From positions 1-23,288 of the forward strand of contig JAJYUX010000017.1 in the NCBI GenBank assembly GCA_021792315.1: a stretch of 23,288 nucleotides of DNA, read 5' to 3'. A model generated the notes under the pieces. That model was not told the DNA's origin and ran no database searches. It worked only from the letters and a program-made list of their open reading frames with translations. The stretch's first letter is position 1; each line of letters opens with the position of its first letter. The stretch is from an archaeon (GTDB lineage Archaea; Thermoproteota; Nitrososphaeria; Nitrososphaerales; CADDZS01). Shown here piece by piece: positions 1-7,682 of this stretch. The position numbers and the translations under genes were made by a program.

Positions 1-8
1 GTGCTGCT

Positions 9-908
9 TTGAGCAAACCCAGTGAAAGAATCGGATTCATCGGTCTTGGACTGATGGGAAAACACATGGCTACGAATTTGATCCGAAAAGGGTACGAGTT
101 GACTGTTTACAACAGGAGCAAGAAATCTGTCTCGGAGCTTGCTTCGCTTGGGGCCAGAGTTGCGGTATCTTCCAAGGAGGTTGCGGCGAACTCCGACGTT
201 GTGATAGACATGGTGACCGATGCTCCTGATGTCGAGCAGGTGTTGCTTGGAGGAGAAGGTGTAATCTCAGGAGCAAGAGACGGGCTTGTTGTCATCGACA
301 TGAGCACCAACTCTCCGGAGCTAGCTACGCATCTATCTTCGAAGCTTGGGGAGAAGGGTGTGGGGTTTCTCGACGCGCCTGTGACAGGTGGAGACAAGGG
401 AGCTCGCGAGGCTACTCTCACCATAATGGTTGGAGGGAAGAGGGAGGCCTTTGAGAGGTGCAAGCCTGTGTTTGAGTGCATGGGAAAGGAGATAGTGTTC
501 ATGGGTCGTTCCGGATCGGGCCAAGCTACGAAACTGTGTAACCAGGTGGCCGTTTCGCTTCATACTCTTGCGACCTGCGAGTCGCTGCTTTTGGGAGCTT
601 CGACTGGACTGGACATGCAGGAGCTATTGAGAGTGCTCACAAGCGGGGCAGCATCCTCGTGGAACCTTATCAATTTAGGGCCGAAGATAGTCAAGAGGGA
701 CTTTGAGCCAGGATTCAAATCAGCACATCTTTCGAAGGATCTCAGGTACGTTATGAGGCTAGCCGAGTCGAATAAGATCGCTTTGCCCGGAAGCGCTTTG
801 GTCTACCAACTCTTCAATTCAGTCATGGCAGCCAATGAGGGCGAAAAGGGTACTCAAATACTCGCGAGAGCAATAGAGAAACTTGCTTCTCGCGAGATTG
901 GAAAGTGA
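9..908 (+). CDS. NAD(P)-dependent beta-hydroxyacid dehydrogenase (3-hydroxyisobutyrate dehydrogenase family)
   Basis: A cytosolic oxidoreductase expected to interconvert a beta-hydroxyacid and its semialdehyde using NAD(P). The 299-residue length is normal for the family. Visible motifs are the Rossmann dinucleotide loop GLGLMG (about residues 12-17), the substrate-binding stretch DAPVTGG (122-128), the catalytic Lys/Asn block GSGQATKLCN with K175 and N179, and the SKDL signature (242-245). The start used is TTG at position 9, which places the Rossmann strand close to the N-terminus as usual; the true start could lie left of the window. It is followed by a small stem-loop and a 219-base gap, so it is probably not in an operon with the next gene. 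Family members include 3-hydroxyisobutyrate, tartronate semialdehyde, 2-(hydroxymethyl)glutarate and 6-phosphogluconate-like dehydrogenases and imine reductases. The family is clear; the substrate is not. Confidence 0.87.
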   Translation: MSKPSERIGFIGLGLMGKHMATNLIRKGYELTVYNRSKKSVSELASLGARVAVSSKEVAANSDVVIDMVTDAPDVEQVLLGGEGVISGARDGLVVIDMSTNSPELATHLSSKLGEKGVGFLDAPVTGGDKGAREATLTIMVGGKREAFERCKPVFECMGKEIVFMGRSGSGQATKLCNQVAVSLHTLATCESLLLGASTGLDMQELLRVLTSGAASSWNLINLGPKIVKRDFEPGFKSAHLSKDLRYVMRLAESNKIALPGSALVYQLFNSVMAANEGEKGTQILARAIEKLASREIGK

Positions 909-960
909 AGCTGCTAAGGCAGCATCTTACAATCCGTGTTGAATAATGTATCGAGATATT

Positions 961-981
961 AGGTTTGTCTTTTTCAAACCT
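961..981 (+). terminator. Stem-loop downstream of the dehydrogenase, possible terminator
   Basis: The arms aggtttg (961-967) and caaacct (975-981) pair perfectly over 7 bp around a T-rich 7-base loop. It lies about 50 bases after the stop of the first gene. No clean T-tract follows, so termination is only a guess; it could also be a chance hairpin. Confidence 0.3.
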
Positions 982-1073
982 GTATTCTCGTAAGATCAAG
1001 ACCGAGAAGCTCAAGATATTGAAAGTCCATTGTACGATGAATCCTTCAATGTTGGTTTGTATAGCTGGATACT

Positions 1074-1082
1074 AGTTTAAGA
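1074..1082 (+). promoter_or_regulatory. Possible TATA box for the bis-MGD molybdenum enzyme
   Basis: The AT-rich stretch agtttaaga lies about 50 bases before the ATG at 1128. An archaeal start site about 26 bases downstream would leave a leader of about 24 bases carrying a weak ribosome-binding-like taggt at about 1113-1117. The motif was picked by eye only. Confidence 0.3.
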
Positions 1083-1127
1083 GAAAGTTGCCCGCAGTCG
1101 CTGCATCAAGCTTAGGTAAATTCGCAA

Positions 1128-3305
1128 ATGCGTAGCAACAGTCTTTCTCCAAGCTCTGAGAAACCGTTTTCATGGAATGTGCCTCCCGAATTGGCTGTTC
1201 AGCCTTCTGTGGAAAAGGTTCGCACCATATGTCGCTCATGCGGCCATGGTGGCTGCGGCGTTTACGTAACTGTGAAAGATGGAAAGGCTGTGTCAGTGGA
1301 ACCTGATAAGGAACACCCCGTAAGTAAAGGATACATCTGCTCAAAGTCATACGGCGCCTTGGAGTTGGAGTACCATCCGGAGAGGTTGCTTTATCCCATC
1401 AAGAGAGTTGGGAAAAGAGGAGATGGCAATTGGGAGAGAATATCCTGGGATGAAGCTCTCTCAACAATCGCAAACAAACTCAATCAAATAAAAAGAGAGT
1501 CGGGCGCTGAATCTGTCGTCTTTGCGCACGGAACAGGAAGGGATTTTCATAGGTTTGTCTATAGAGTGGCGAATCTATTCGGCACTCCCAATGTGATGTC
1601 TCCCGGGCACATGTGCTACGTACCGAGGGTTGCAATCTGTCACGCCATGGGGATGGAAATTCCGCTCTGCGATTACTCGAATCACCCGAGGATAATAGTC
1701 GCATGGGGCAGCGATCACCTTGTTTCAAACCCTGATGAGAGCAAGGGTATCAACCTAGCGAATGAAGTTCGCAGAGGTTCAAAGCTTATTGTGGTAAATC
1801 CCAGGAGAATTGGTATCGCCGACAAGGCAGACATGTTCCTTCAGGTCAGGCCAGCAACCGATTCTGCCCTAGCGCTCGGAATGGCGCGAGTGATTGTCAA
1901 GGACGAGCTCTATGATAAGAAATTCGTAGAGGTGTACTCGTATGGATTTGATAGATTCGTAAAGCGTATTTCGAAATTTGATCCCAAGACTACCGAGGAG
2001 ATTACCTGGGTGCCATCTGATCAGATAGTGGAGGCTGCTCATCTTTACGCGACCACAAAACCAGGGTGTATCCAGTGGGGTGTAGGCATCGAACAGAACC
2101 TGAACTGCGTCGATGCGGATCGCAGTCTCATCTACCTTGTCGCCATGACAGGGAACCTGGACGTTCCTGGTGGGAACGTAATCTTTGGTCTTCCGCCGGT
2201 ACTTCCTAGGAGTGAGTTTTCGATGTTTAGTGCATTGTCACCGGAGCAAAAGGAGAAGATGCTCGGTGGTCAAAAATACAAACTTGGTTCATCGATTGGT
2301 AGATTGACGCCCCACACGGTCTGGGATGCTATACTGGATGGCAACCCCTACAGAGTCAGGGCACTTCTCGCGTTTGCAAGCAATTTGCTTTTGGCCAGGG
2401 AAAATGCAAAGAGGGCGTATCACGCACTTGAGAAGATAGAGTTTTTCGTCGCCTGCGACATTTTCAGAACTCCGACAACAGAGATGGCGGACATTGTTCT
2501 TCCAGCGGCGACTTGGCTTGAGAATGACAACGTTGCAGATTACTGGAAGATCCACGGCTACGTGTTTCCAAGGGTGAAGGTCGTGGAGCCTCTAGGTGAG
2601 GCAAAGCCGGACCACATTATTCTAAACGAGCTTGGGAAAAAGCTAGGATTTGAAGAATACTTCTGGGATTCGTATGAAGAGTCTCTCGACTTCATACTGA
2701 AGCCAGCCAATCTTACTTGGTCAGAATTCAAGAAGATCCCATTTCTCAAGAGTCCCGTTGAATACAGAAAGTACGAGAAGAAGGGATTCAATACAAAGAC
2801 TGGCAAATTCGAATTCTATCTCACAAAGTATGAGGATTGGGGTTACGACCCTCTCCCAGATTTTGTAGAGCCTCCAGAGAGTCCTAAGAGCGATCCCGAA
2901 TTCGTGAGAAAATATCCTCTTGTCTTGACCACTGGGCACAGGATCTTCGAGTTCTTTGGTTCAGAGCATAGGCAGTCTTCCCTTCTTCGTAATAGACACC
3001 CTGATCCTTTGATTGAGATACACCCCAGCACTGCAGAGAAACTAGGCATAGATGACGGCGCTTGGGTAAAAGTCGGGTCGGCCAGAGGCGAGGTAAAGAT
3101 GAGGGCGAAATTGACTGAACGAATAGACCCAAGAGTTGTTAGCGCAGAACATGGATGGTGGTTCCCAGAACGAAGAACTTCGGATTTTGGATGGCAAGAG
3201 TCAAACATCAACATACTCACCTCGGATGCTGACAGACTGGATCCCGGAATGGGCGCTACGAACCTGCGAGGTTTGATGTGTAGCGTCAGACCTTTTGTCG
3301 AATAA
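1128..3305 (+). CDS. Molybdopterin (bis-MGD) oxidoreductase, acetylene-hydratase-like branch of the DMSO reductase family
   Basis: A 725-residue catalytic subunit of the DMSO-reductase superfamily. It has an N-terminal 4Fe-4S cluster site C-x2-C-x4-C plus a distal Cys (C35, C38, C43, C71). The Mo-ligand position after SPGHM appears to be C163 (SPGHMCYVPR), as in Cys-ligated members. The C-terminal molybdopterin-dinucleotide-binding domain spans about residues 595-715 and contains TTGHR, FFGSEHRQ and the EHGWWFPE block (674-681) that I associate with acetylene-hydratase/thiosulfate-reductase-like proteins. No twin-arginine signal is visible at the N-terminus, so it is probably cytoplasmic. There is no neighbouring ferredoxin-type subunit or membrane anchor, unlike respiratory complexes, so a single-subunit reaction (hydration, transhydroxylation, or a redox reaction with soluble ferredoxin) is possible. 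ATG start. Family is certain; reaction unknown. Confidence 0.9.
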   Translation: MRSNSLSPSSEKPFSWNVPPELAVQPSVEKVRTICRSCGHGGCGVYVTVKDGKAVSVEPDKEHPVSKGYICSKSYGALELEYHPERLLYPIKRVGKRGDGNWERISWDEALSTIANKLNQIKRESGAESVVFAHGTGRDFHRFVYRVANLFGTPNVMSPGHMCYVPRVAICHAMGMEIPLCDYSNHPRIIVAWGSDHLVSNPDESKGINLANEVRRGSKLIVVNPRRIGIADKADMFLQVRPATDSALALGMARVIVKDELYDKKFVEVYSYGFDRFVKRISKFDPKTTEEITWVPSDQIVEAAHLYATTKPGCIQWGVGIEQNLNCVDADRSLIYLVAMTGNLDVPGGNVIFGLPPVLPRSEFSMFSALSPEQKEKMLGGQKYKLGSSIGRLTPHTVWDAILDGNPYRVRALLAFASNLLLARENAKRAYHALEKIEFFVACDIFRTPTTEMADIVLPAATWLENDNVADYWKIHGYVFPRVKVVEPLGEAKPDHIILNELGKKLGFEEYFWDSYEESLDFILKPANLTWSEFKKIPFLKSPVEYRKYEKKGFNTKTGKFEFYLTKYEDWGYDPLPDFVEPPESPKSDPEFVRKYPLVLTTGHRIFEFFGSEHRQSSLLRNRHPDPLIEIHPSTAEKLGIDDGAWVKVGSARGEVKMRAKLTERIDPRVVSAEHGWWFPERRTSDFGWQESNINILTSDADRLDPGMGATNLRGLMCSVRPFVE

Positions 3306-3494
3306 GATCAGCTGATTAGTGGTGACAACCGCACCCGCTGAAAACGGCAAGATTCTAGCATCTGCAGTTTTGATATTTCCAAGTTGATCTTAGCGATGCA
3401 TCAATGGACTTTTCATAGCTTGAAAACATTAGTACGTAAGGGCAACTTTGGAGAGTGACGTGGTTTGTCAAAAACACGAAAGCATACTGCAACG

Positions 3495-3502
3495 CTAATA
3501 TC
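3495..3502 (+). promoter_or_regulatory. Possible TATA box for the molybdenum hydroxylase gene
   Basis: The sequence ctaatatc is centred about 37 bases before the TTG start at 3535, which would give a leader of about 11 bases. The 229-base gap before the gene otherwise holds no ORF; it includes a 10-base palindrome (atcagctgat) at 3307-3316, just after the previous stop. Identified by eye. Confidence 0.35.
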
Positions 3503-3534
3503 TCGGATACGAAAAGAGCAGACCTCAATATAAC

Positions 3535-5949
3535 TTGCAAACGACACTTGAAACTCAAAAACCAACCACAAAGCTCATCGGAGCCCGTCTCAAGAGAAAG
3601 GAAGACCAACGACTAATCTCCGGCCGCGGGCAATTCGTGGATGACGTAAGATCTCAAACTGCGCTACACATGGCAATTCTACGTAGCCCTCACGCTCATG
3701 CTATCATAAAGAAGATTGATACAAACAGAGCACTCGAGCATGAAGGAGTATTTGCTGTTCTCACCGGTGAAGAAATTTCTCGTGAATACAAACCGCTACG
3801 TCCAAGAGTTCCCACGGTCCCAGCTAATGACTACTCCATTGCTGTCAAGAAGACAACCTACGTTGGTGAACCGGTTGCACTAGTCGTAGCCAAAAACAGG
3901 TACATTGCAGAAGATGCCCTAGAAGATATTGAAGTGGAATATGAACCACTTACTCCAGCCATGGATCCAGAAAGCTCCGAATCTATTCTCGTTCATGATG
4001 ACATGAAGTCAAATGTAGCCTGGCAAGACTCCTACAATTTTGGCGACTGCGAGACTCCTTTCGAGCAGTCAGATATGATCATCGAAGAGAGATTCTACTT
4101 TCACCGCTTTACCTCATCCCCGCTTGAGCCATTTGCAGTATTCGCTGAATATGAAAAGTCAACTGGTATTTTGACGGTTCAATCACAGAGCCAAGTGCCA
4201 GGTCGGGACATCCCAATGATTTCCTATGTTCTTGGTATGCCGTCCAACAAGATTCGCCTCATAAGCAGAGATATAGGCGGTGGCTTTGGTATCAAAGTTT
4301 CGGTCTTCCCATACATTTTGCTTGCTTCAATTGCTTCTATCAAGACTGGCAGGCCGATAAAGTGGTTTGAAGATCGTAAGGAGCATCTTCAGGCAAGCGC
4401 TCATGGAAACGAAAGGTTATGGTATGCCAAAGCCTCTTTCACAAGAGATGGTAGGTTTACTGCCCTAAAGATGCGCGGCATAGATGTTCAGGGTAGCTAC
4501 CTAAGATCCCCAGAACCAATAGGTTGCGTAATATGGAACCAAGTTTCTTGCAACGTGTACAAAATCAAGAACATCTCTGTGGACATTTCAGCTGTCTTGA
4601 CAAACCGCTGCCCGGTTAGCGCAAACCGCGGATATGGCCGCATGCAGTACCTCTTTGTAATCGAAAGGATGATGGATATCGCCTCAAAGAAGCTGCATAT
4701 TTCTCCAGTTGAAATTAGAAAACTAAATTACATCGAACCACAAGAGTTTCCGTATACAACGCCGAGCGGCTGCTTATACGATAGCGGTCAATATCAAAAG
4801 ACGCTGGAAACCGCTCTAAAGCTCGCAGAGTATGAAAAGTGGCGCAACATCCAAATCTCAGGTAGGGGTCAAAAGCTCATAGGGATTGGGATGGCTCACG
4901 TTGTAGAATCTGGGGGCGCTAACTATGCACAACTTAGACTACTAAATCCGAGCGCCAGAGTTTCGGGATGCCCTGAAGGTGCATCAATAAACATCGATCC
5001 GTCAGGTTCCGCCTACGTCCTATTGAGCTCAGCTCCACAAGGGCAAGGACACGAAACCGTTACAGCTCAGATAATCAGCGACCAACTTGGAATAGATCCC
5101 GCTAACATAACCGTAGCAACAGGCTTTGATTCCTTTACTCATCCATTTTCTGCTCTCTCCGGAACCTCAGCGAGCAGGTTTGCAGGCATTGGTACGGGGG
5201 CAGTTGTTGTAGCTTGCAACAAGCTGCGGTCTAAAATACTTGCAATAGGAGCTCATCTGCTTGGTGCGAAAGAAGACCAGTGTGAATTTTCTGAAGGAAT
5301 AGTCCGCATAAAGAACAACTCCTCGAAGAGCATCACCGTAAGAGACATTGCAAATATCGCTGGTACAGATCCTTACAGTTTGCCAAAAGGGATGGAACCA
5401 GGCCTATACGTCAGCGCCATGTACGATTTTCCGTTTGGTACGCTACCTGACGAAAACAAGAGGATAAACAACACGAGCACTTATGCAAACAATGCCCATG
5501 TGGCAGTCATTGAGATAGACAAGGAAACGGGCAAGGTCAGTTTACTGAAATACGTGATAGCAGATGATTGCGGGGTAGCAATCAATCCGATGATAGTCGA
5601 GGGTCAAGATCATGGAGCTGCTCTTCACGGTGTTGCTGCTGCGCTCTTTGAAAAGCTAGATTATGATGAAGACGGCCAACTCAACTCCGCCACTTTCATG
5701 GATTATCTTGTTCCAACTGCTGCTGATTTCGTTGATGTCCAGATAGGACACGTCGTGACCCCGTCTCCATTTACGCTTCTGGGAGCTAAAGGCATGGGCG
5801 AGGGATGCGGAACACCGCTTCCAGCAGTAGCAAACGCAATTGAAGATGCTTTGAACTTAGCAGGAGGCCTTAAGACTGTAGTGGTAAATTCGCACAATTC
5901 GCCAGAAGACAATTGGAGAACTCTTCATCAAATCAAGTTGACAGAATAG
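3535..5949 (+). CDS. Xanthine dehydrogenase/CoxL-family molybdenum hydroxylase, large (molybdopterin-binding) subunit
   Basis: An 804-residue catalytic subunit that would hydroxylate a carbon next to nitrogen, an aldehyde, an aromatic CoA ester or a related substrate using Mo-molybdopterin. The N-terminal hammerhead domain starts with GARLKRKEDQRLISGRG and contains RSPHAHA (50-56). The MoCo-binding part shows IGGGFGIK (247-254), QGQGHET (502-508), and the catalytic-Glu block GAKGMGEG near the C-terminus with E756. The active-site loop reads ANRGYGR (363-369). It is neither the AYRCSFR of true form I CO dehydrogenase nor the common AYRGAGR of form II, so a CO dehydrogenase role is unlikely. 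The usual FAD (CoxM) and 2Fe-2S (CoxS) subunits are absent on both sides. TTG is the only start that keeps the complete family N-terminus. Its 3' end overlaps the convergent thiolase-like gene by 17 bases. Confidence 0.9.
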   Translation: MQTTLETQKPTTKLIGARLKRKEDQRLISGRGQFVDDVRSQTALHMAILRSPHAHAIIKKIDTNRALEHEGVFAVLTGEEISREYKPLRPRVPTVPANDYSIAVKKTTYVGEPVALVVAKNRYIAEDALEDIEVEYEPLTPAMDPESSESILVHDDMKSNVAWQDSYNFGDCETPFEQSDMIIEERFYFHRFTSSPLEPFAVFAEYEKSTGILTVQSQSQVPGRDIPMISYVLGMPSNKIRLISRDIGGGFGIKVSVFPYILLASIASIKTGRPIKWFEDRKEHLQASAHGNERLWYAKASFTRDGRFTALKMRGIDVQGSYLRSPEPIGCVIWNQVSCNVYKIKNISVDISAVLTNRCPVSANRGYGRMQYLFVIERMMDIASKKLHISPVEIRKLNYIEPQEFPYTTPSGCLYDSGQYQKTLETALKLAEYEKWRNIQISGRGQKLIGIGMAHVVESGGANYAQLRLLNPSARVSGCPEGASINIDPSGSAYVLLSSAPQGQGHETVTAQIISDQLGIDPANITVATGFDSFTHPFSALSGTSASRFAGIGTGAVVVACNKLRSKILAIGAHLLGAKEDQCEFSEGIVRIKNNSSKSITVRDIANIAGTDPYSLPKGMEPGLYVSAMYDFPFGTLPDENKRINNTSTYANNAHVAVIEIDKETGKVSLLKYVIADDCGVAINPMIVEGQDHGAALHGVAAALFEKLDYDEDGQLNSATFMDYLVPTAADFVDVQIGHVVTPSPFTLLGAKGMGEGCGTPLPAVANAIEDALNLAGGLKTVVVNSHNSPEDNWRTLHQIKLTE

Positions 5950-7138
5950 CAGTCATACAATTTCCCAGACTTTTTCCGTACGCCACTCCTCCGCCACCGG
6001 TTACTAGAGCACTCTTTGCATCTTTGACCTGCCTGTCGCTTGCATCTCCCCTAAGCTGACGAACTGCCTCAACAAGTGGCAAAAACCCTCCTGCCAATCC
6101 GATCTGCCCTGATGAGAGCAAGCCTCCACCTGTGTTCATTGGAACATCACCTTCCGGCGCAAAGTTGGAATGTTCTACGAATTTTCCGCCTTCTCCTTTC
6201 TTGCACAATCCAATATCTTCAAGTTCCATCAATACCATTACGGTGTAATCGTCGTACAGCTCATACAGTGAACAATCTCTTGACGAGACGCCAGCAACAT
6301 TGCAAGCAAATTTTGTAGAATCCACAAATCCACTGTACGTAATATCAGGAAGCGAAACATCGCCGAAAGAGTAGTTAAAAGACCCTCCGAAACCTCTCAG
6401 ATAAACAGGACTATCAGTCAATTCCTTTGCTAGATCTGATCTAGTCATGATAACGGCTAGACCTCCATTGACCTTTATGCAGCAATCTAGTTTCTTCAGA
6501 GGCTCAGAGATTAATTCAGACTGCATGTACTCTTCTAGTGTGAATGGCTTTCTAAGATAGGCGTTTGGATTTCGAATCGCGTTAGAGCGCTGCGCAACAG
6601 CGATATTTCCAAGCTGTTCTTGCCTTGTCCCGTATTGCTTCATGTGCCTATTCGCAATCAGACCAAACAGATTGTTTGGGCCTCCTAGACCTATTGGAAA
6701 TTCGTAATTCTTGACATATTGCTGTGCCCCACTCACTACTGTTGGTGTATTATCTCCCAGTCCAATCGGAGAATCAGCTCCTGCGCAGATTGCAACGTCA
6801 ATTGCACCAGCGTGTAGTGCAAACGCAGCTTGGCTGATAAGAGAGAGCGCACTAGCTCCTCCCTGATCTGCCCGCAGTAGCCATCTAGGAGACAAACCCA
6901 GATCTTGTGCAATTTCGCCGCTCAAGATCTCGGAATGAGGGTACTCTGAACCTGTTACCCCCAGGCCTTCATTCCGTATAGTCGAATACTGCAGATTGCA
7001 CTTTTCTAGTGCGAGCTCAATCGCCCAAGCATAGTATTCATTTGGAGTTAGCGCCGTCTCGCCTTCTTTGCTTGGTCTGGAAACTGGAGTTTCTGCAAAG
7101 GACACAATCGCAATCTCGCCGTCTCTTAGAAAAGACAT
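5933..7138 (-). CDS. Thiolase-fold protein (SCP-x/lipid-transfer type) without the canonical nucleophilic Cys
   Basis: A 401-residue member of the thiolase superfamily of the archaeal/actinobacterial SCP-x/Ltp kind that often pairs with a DUF35 protein. Fold landmarks include LRADQGGASALSL (88-100) where ordinary thiolases carry their acyl-accepting Cys, LYELYDDYTV (291-300), and the C-terminal NTGGGLLSSGQIGLAGG region (335-351). In that last region the usual GHPxG histidine motif is replaced by GQIG. With the Cys and His both changed, a normal claisen/thiolase reaction is unlikely; a retro-aldolase (as in Ltp2) or a structural role is possible. The reading frame stays open to 7531, but that part crosses the promoter and start of the divergent DoxX gene. 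I place the start at ATG 7138 (MSFLRDGEIA), where the family homology begins, preceded by gaaagga about 12 bases upstream. No DUF35 gene is adjacent. Confidence 0.85.
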   Translation of the reverse strand: MSFLRDGEIAIVSFAETPVSRPSKEGETALTPNEYYAWAIELALEKCNLQYSTIRNEGLGVTGSEYPHSEILSGEIAQDLGLSPRWLLRADQGGASALSLISQAAFALHAGAIDVAICAGADSPIGLGDNTPTVVSGAQQYVKNYEFPIGLGGPNNLFGLIANRHMKQYGTRQEQLGNIAVAQRSNAIRNPNAYLRKPFTLEEYMQSELISEPLKKLDCCIKVNGGLAVIMTRSDLAKELTDSPVYLRGFGGSFNYSFGDVSLPDITYSGFVDSTKFACNVAGVSSRDCSLYELYDDYTVMVLMELEDIGLCKKGEGGKFVEHSNFAPEGDVPMNTGGGLLSSGQIGLAGGFLPLVEAVRQLRGDASDRQVKDAKSALVTGGGGVAYGKSLGNCMTAILST

Positions 7139-7217
7139 CAATTTATTTTTCCTTTCTTCGAGATCAAGGAGATTAAAGATGTTCGGATGCCAGCCGTAAA
7201 CGAAGTACAGACCAAGT

Positions 7218-7225
7218 CTTATATC
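7218..7225 (+). promoter_or_regulatory. Possible TATA box for the DoxX-led operon
   Basis: The sequence cttatatc lies in the 121-base divergent gap between the thiolase-like gene and DoxX. It is centred about 38 bases before the TTG at 7260, leaving a leader of about 12 bases, similar to the spacing at 3495. On the other strand, tttaat at about 7172-7177 could serve the thiolase-like gene with a similar short leader. Confidence 0.35.
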
Positions 7226-7259
7226 GAGCAAAAAGTAGGTGCAGCTCAGTACCATAAAG

Positions 7260-7682
7260 TTGACCGGACTTCTTGAACCATTGGCATCGCTTAGCCCTCT
7301 TTGTTTTCTGGTACTAAGAGTTGTAATCGGTCTCAATTTCTTTCTTGGAAGAGGAGTGAGACACATGTTCAAGGAAAGGCAGAAAACAATTGAAACATGG
7401 AGGAAAGAGAAGATTCCATCTATCGTGATATATCTTGTCGCGCTCTTGGATTCCGTTGGGGCGCTTTTTTTCGTAATTGGATTCCTAGTTCCAATTGTGT
7501 CGTTCTGTCTTGCCATTTTTATGATATCCACGATCTTCGTTCAAAGAAAAATTCTGAAGACAAGATATTTTGGTCACGGGTTACCTTCTTACGAGCTCAA
7601 CGTAATCTACTTCCTCCTCTTCGTGCTCTTTGCCCTGATCGGAGGTGGACCATATTCTGTTGATCATCTGATCGGTCTATGA
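7260..7682 (+). CDS. DoxX-family small integral membrane protein
   Basis: A hydrophobic protein of about 140 residues with four likely membrane helices. The first contains LRVVIGLNFFLGRGVRHMF, matching the typical DoxX opening of a helix with LR..iG..F...G. Later helices include VIYLVALLDSVGALFFVIG and FCLAIFMISTIFV. DoxX proteins are subunits or relatives of thiosulfate:quinone oxidoreductase and of poorly understood redox membrane proteins, so no specific reaction is assigned. GTG 7239 would give 147 residues, but it falls upstream of the transcription start predicted from the TATA-like box, so TTG 7260 is preferred; both keep helix 1. The stop overlaps the ATG of the CoA-binding protein (ATGA), which implies translational coupling. 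Confidence 0.75.
   Translation: MTGLLEPLASLSPLCFLVLRVVIGLNFFLGRGVRHMFKERQKTIETWRKEKIPSIVIYLVALLDSVGALFFVIGFLVPIVSFCLAIFMISTIFVQRKILKTRYFGHGLPSYELNVIYFLLFVLFALIGGGPYSVDHLIGL

Noticed and set aside
3535..5949. Aerobic CO dehydrogenase large subunit (coxL)
   Set aside because: The diagnostic AYRCSFR loop is absent (ANRGYGR instead) and coxM/coxS are not adjacent.
7139..7531. Upstream extension of the thiolase-like reading frame by about 130 codons
   Set aside because: It shows no thiolase-like sequence and covers the promoter and first part of the well-supported DoxX gene on the other strand; the family N-terminus starts at 7138.
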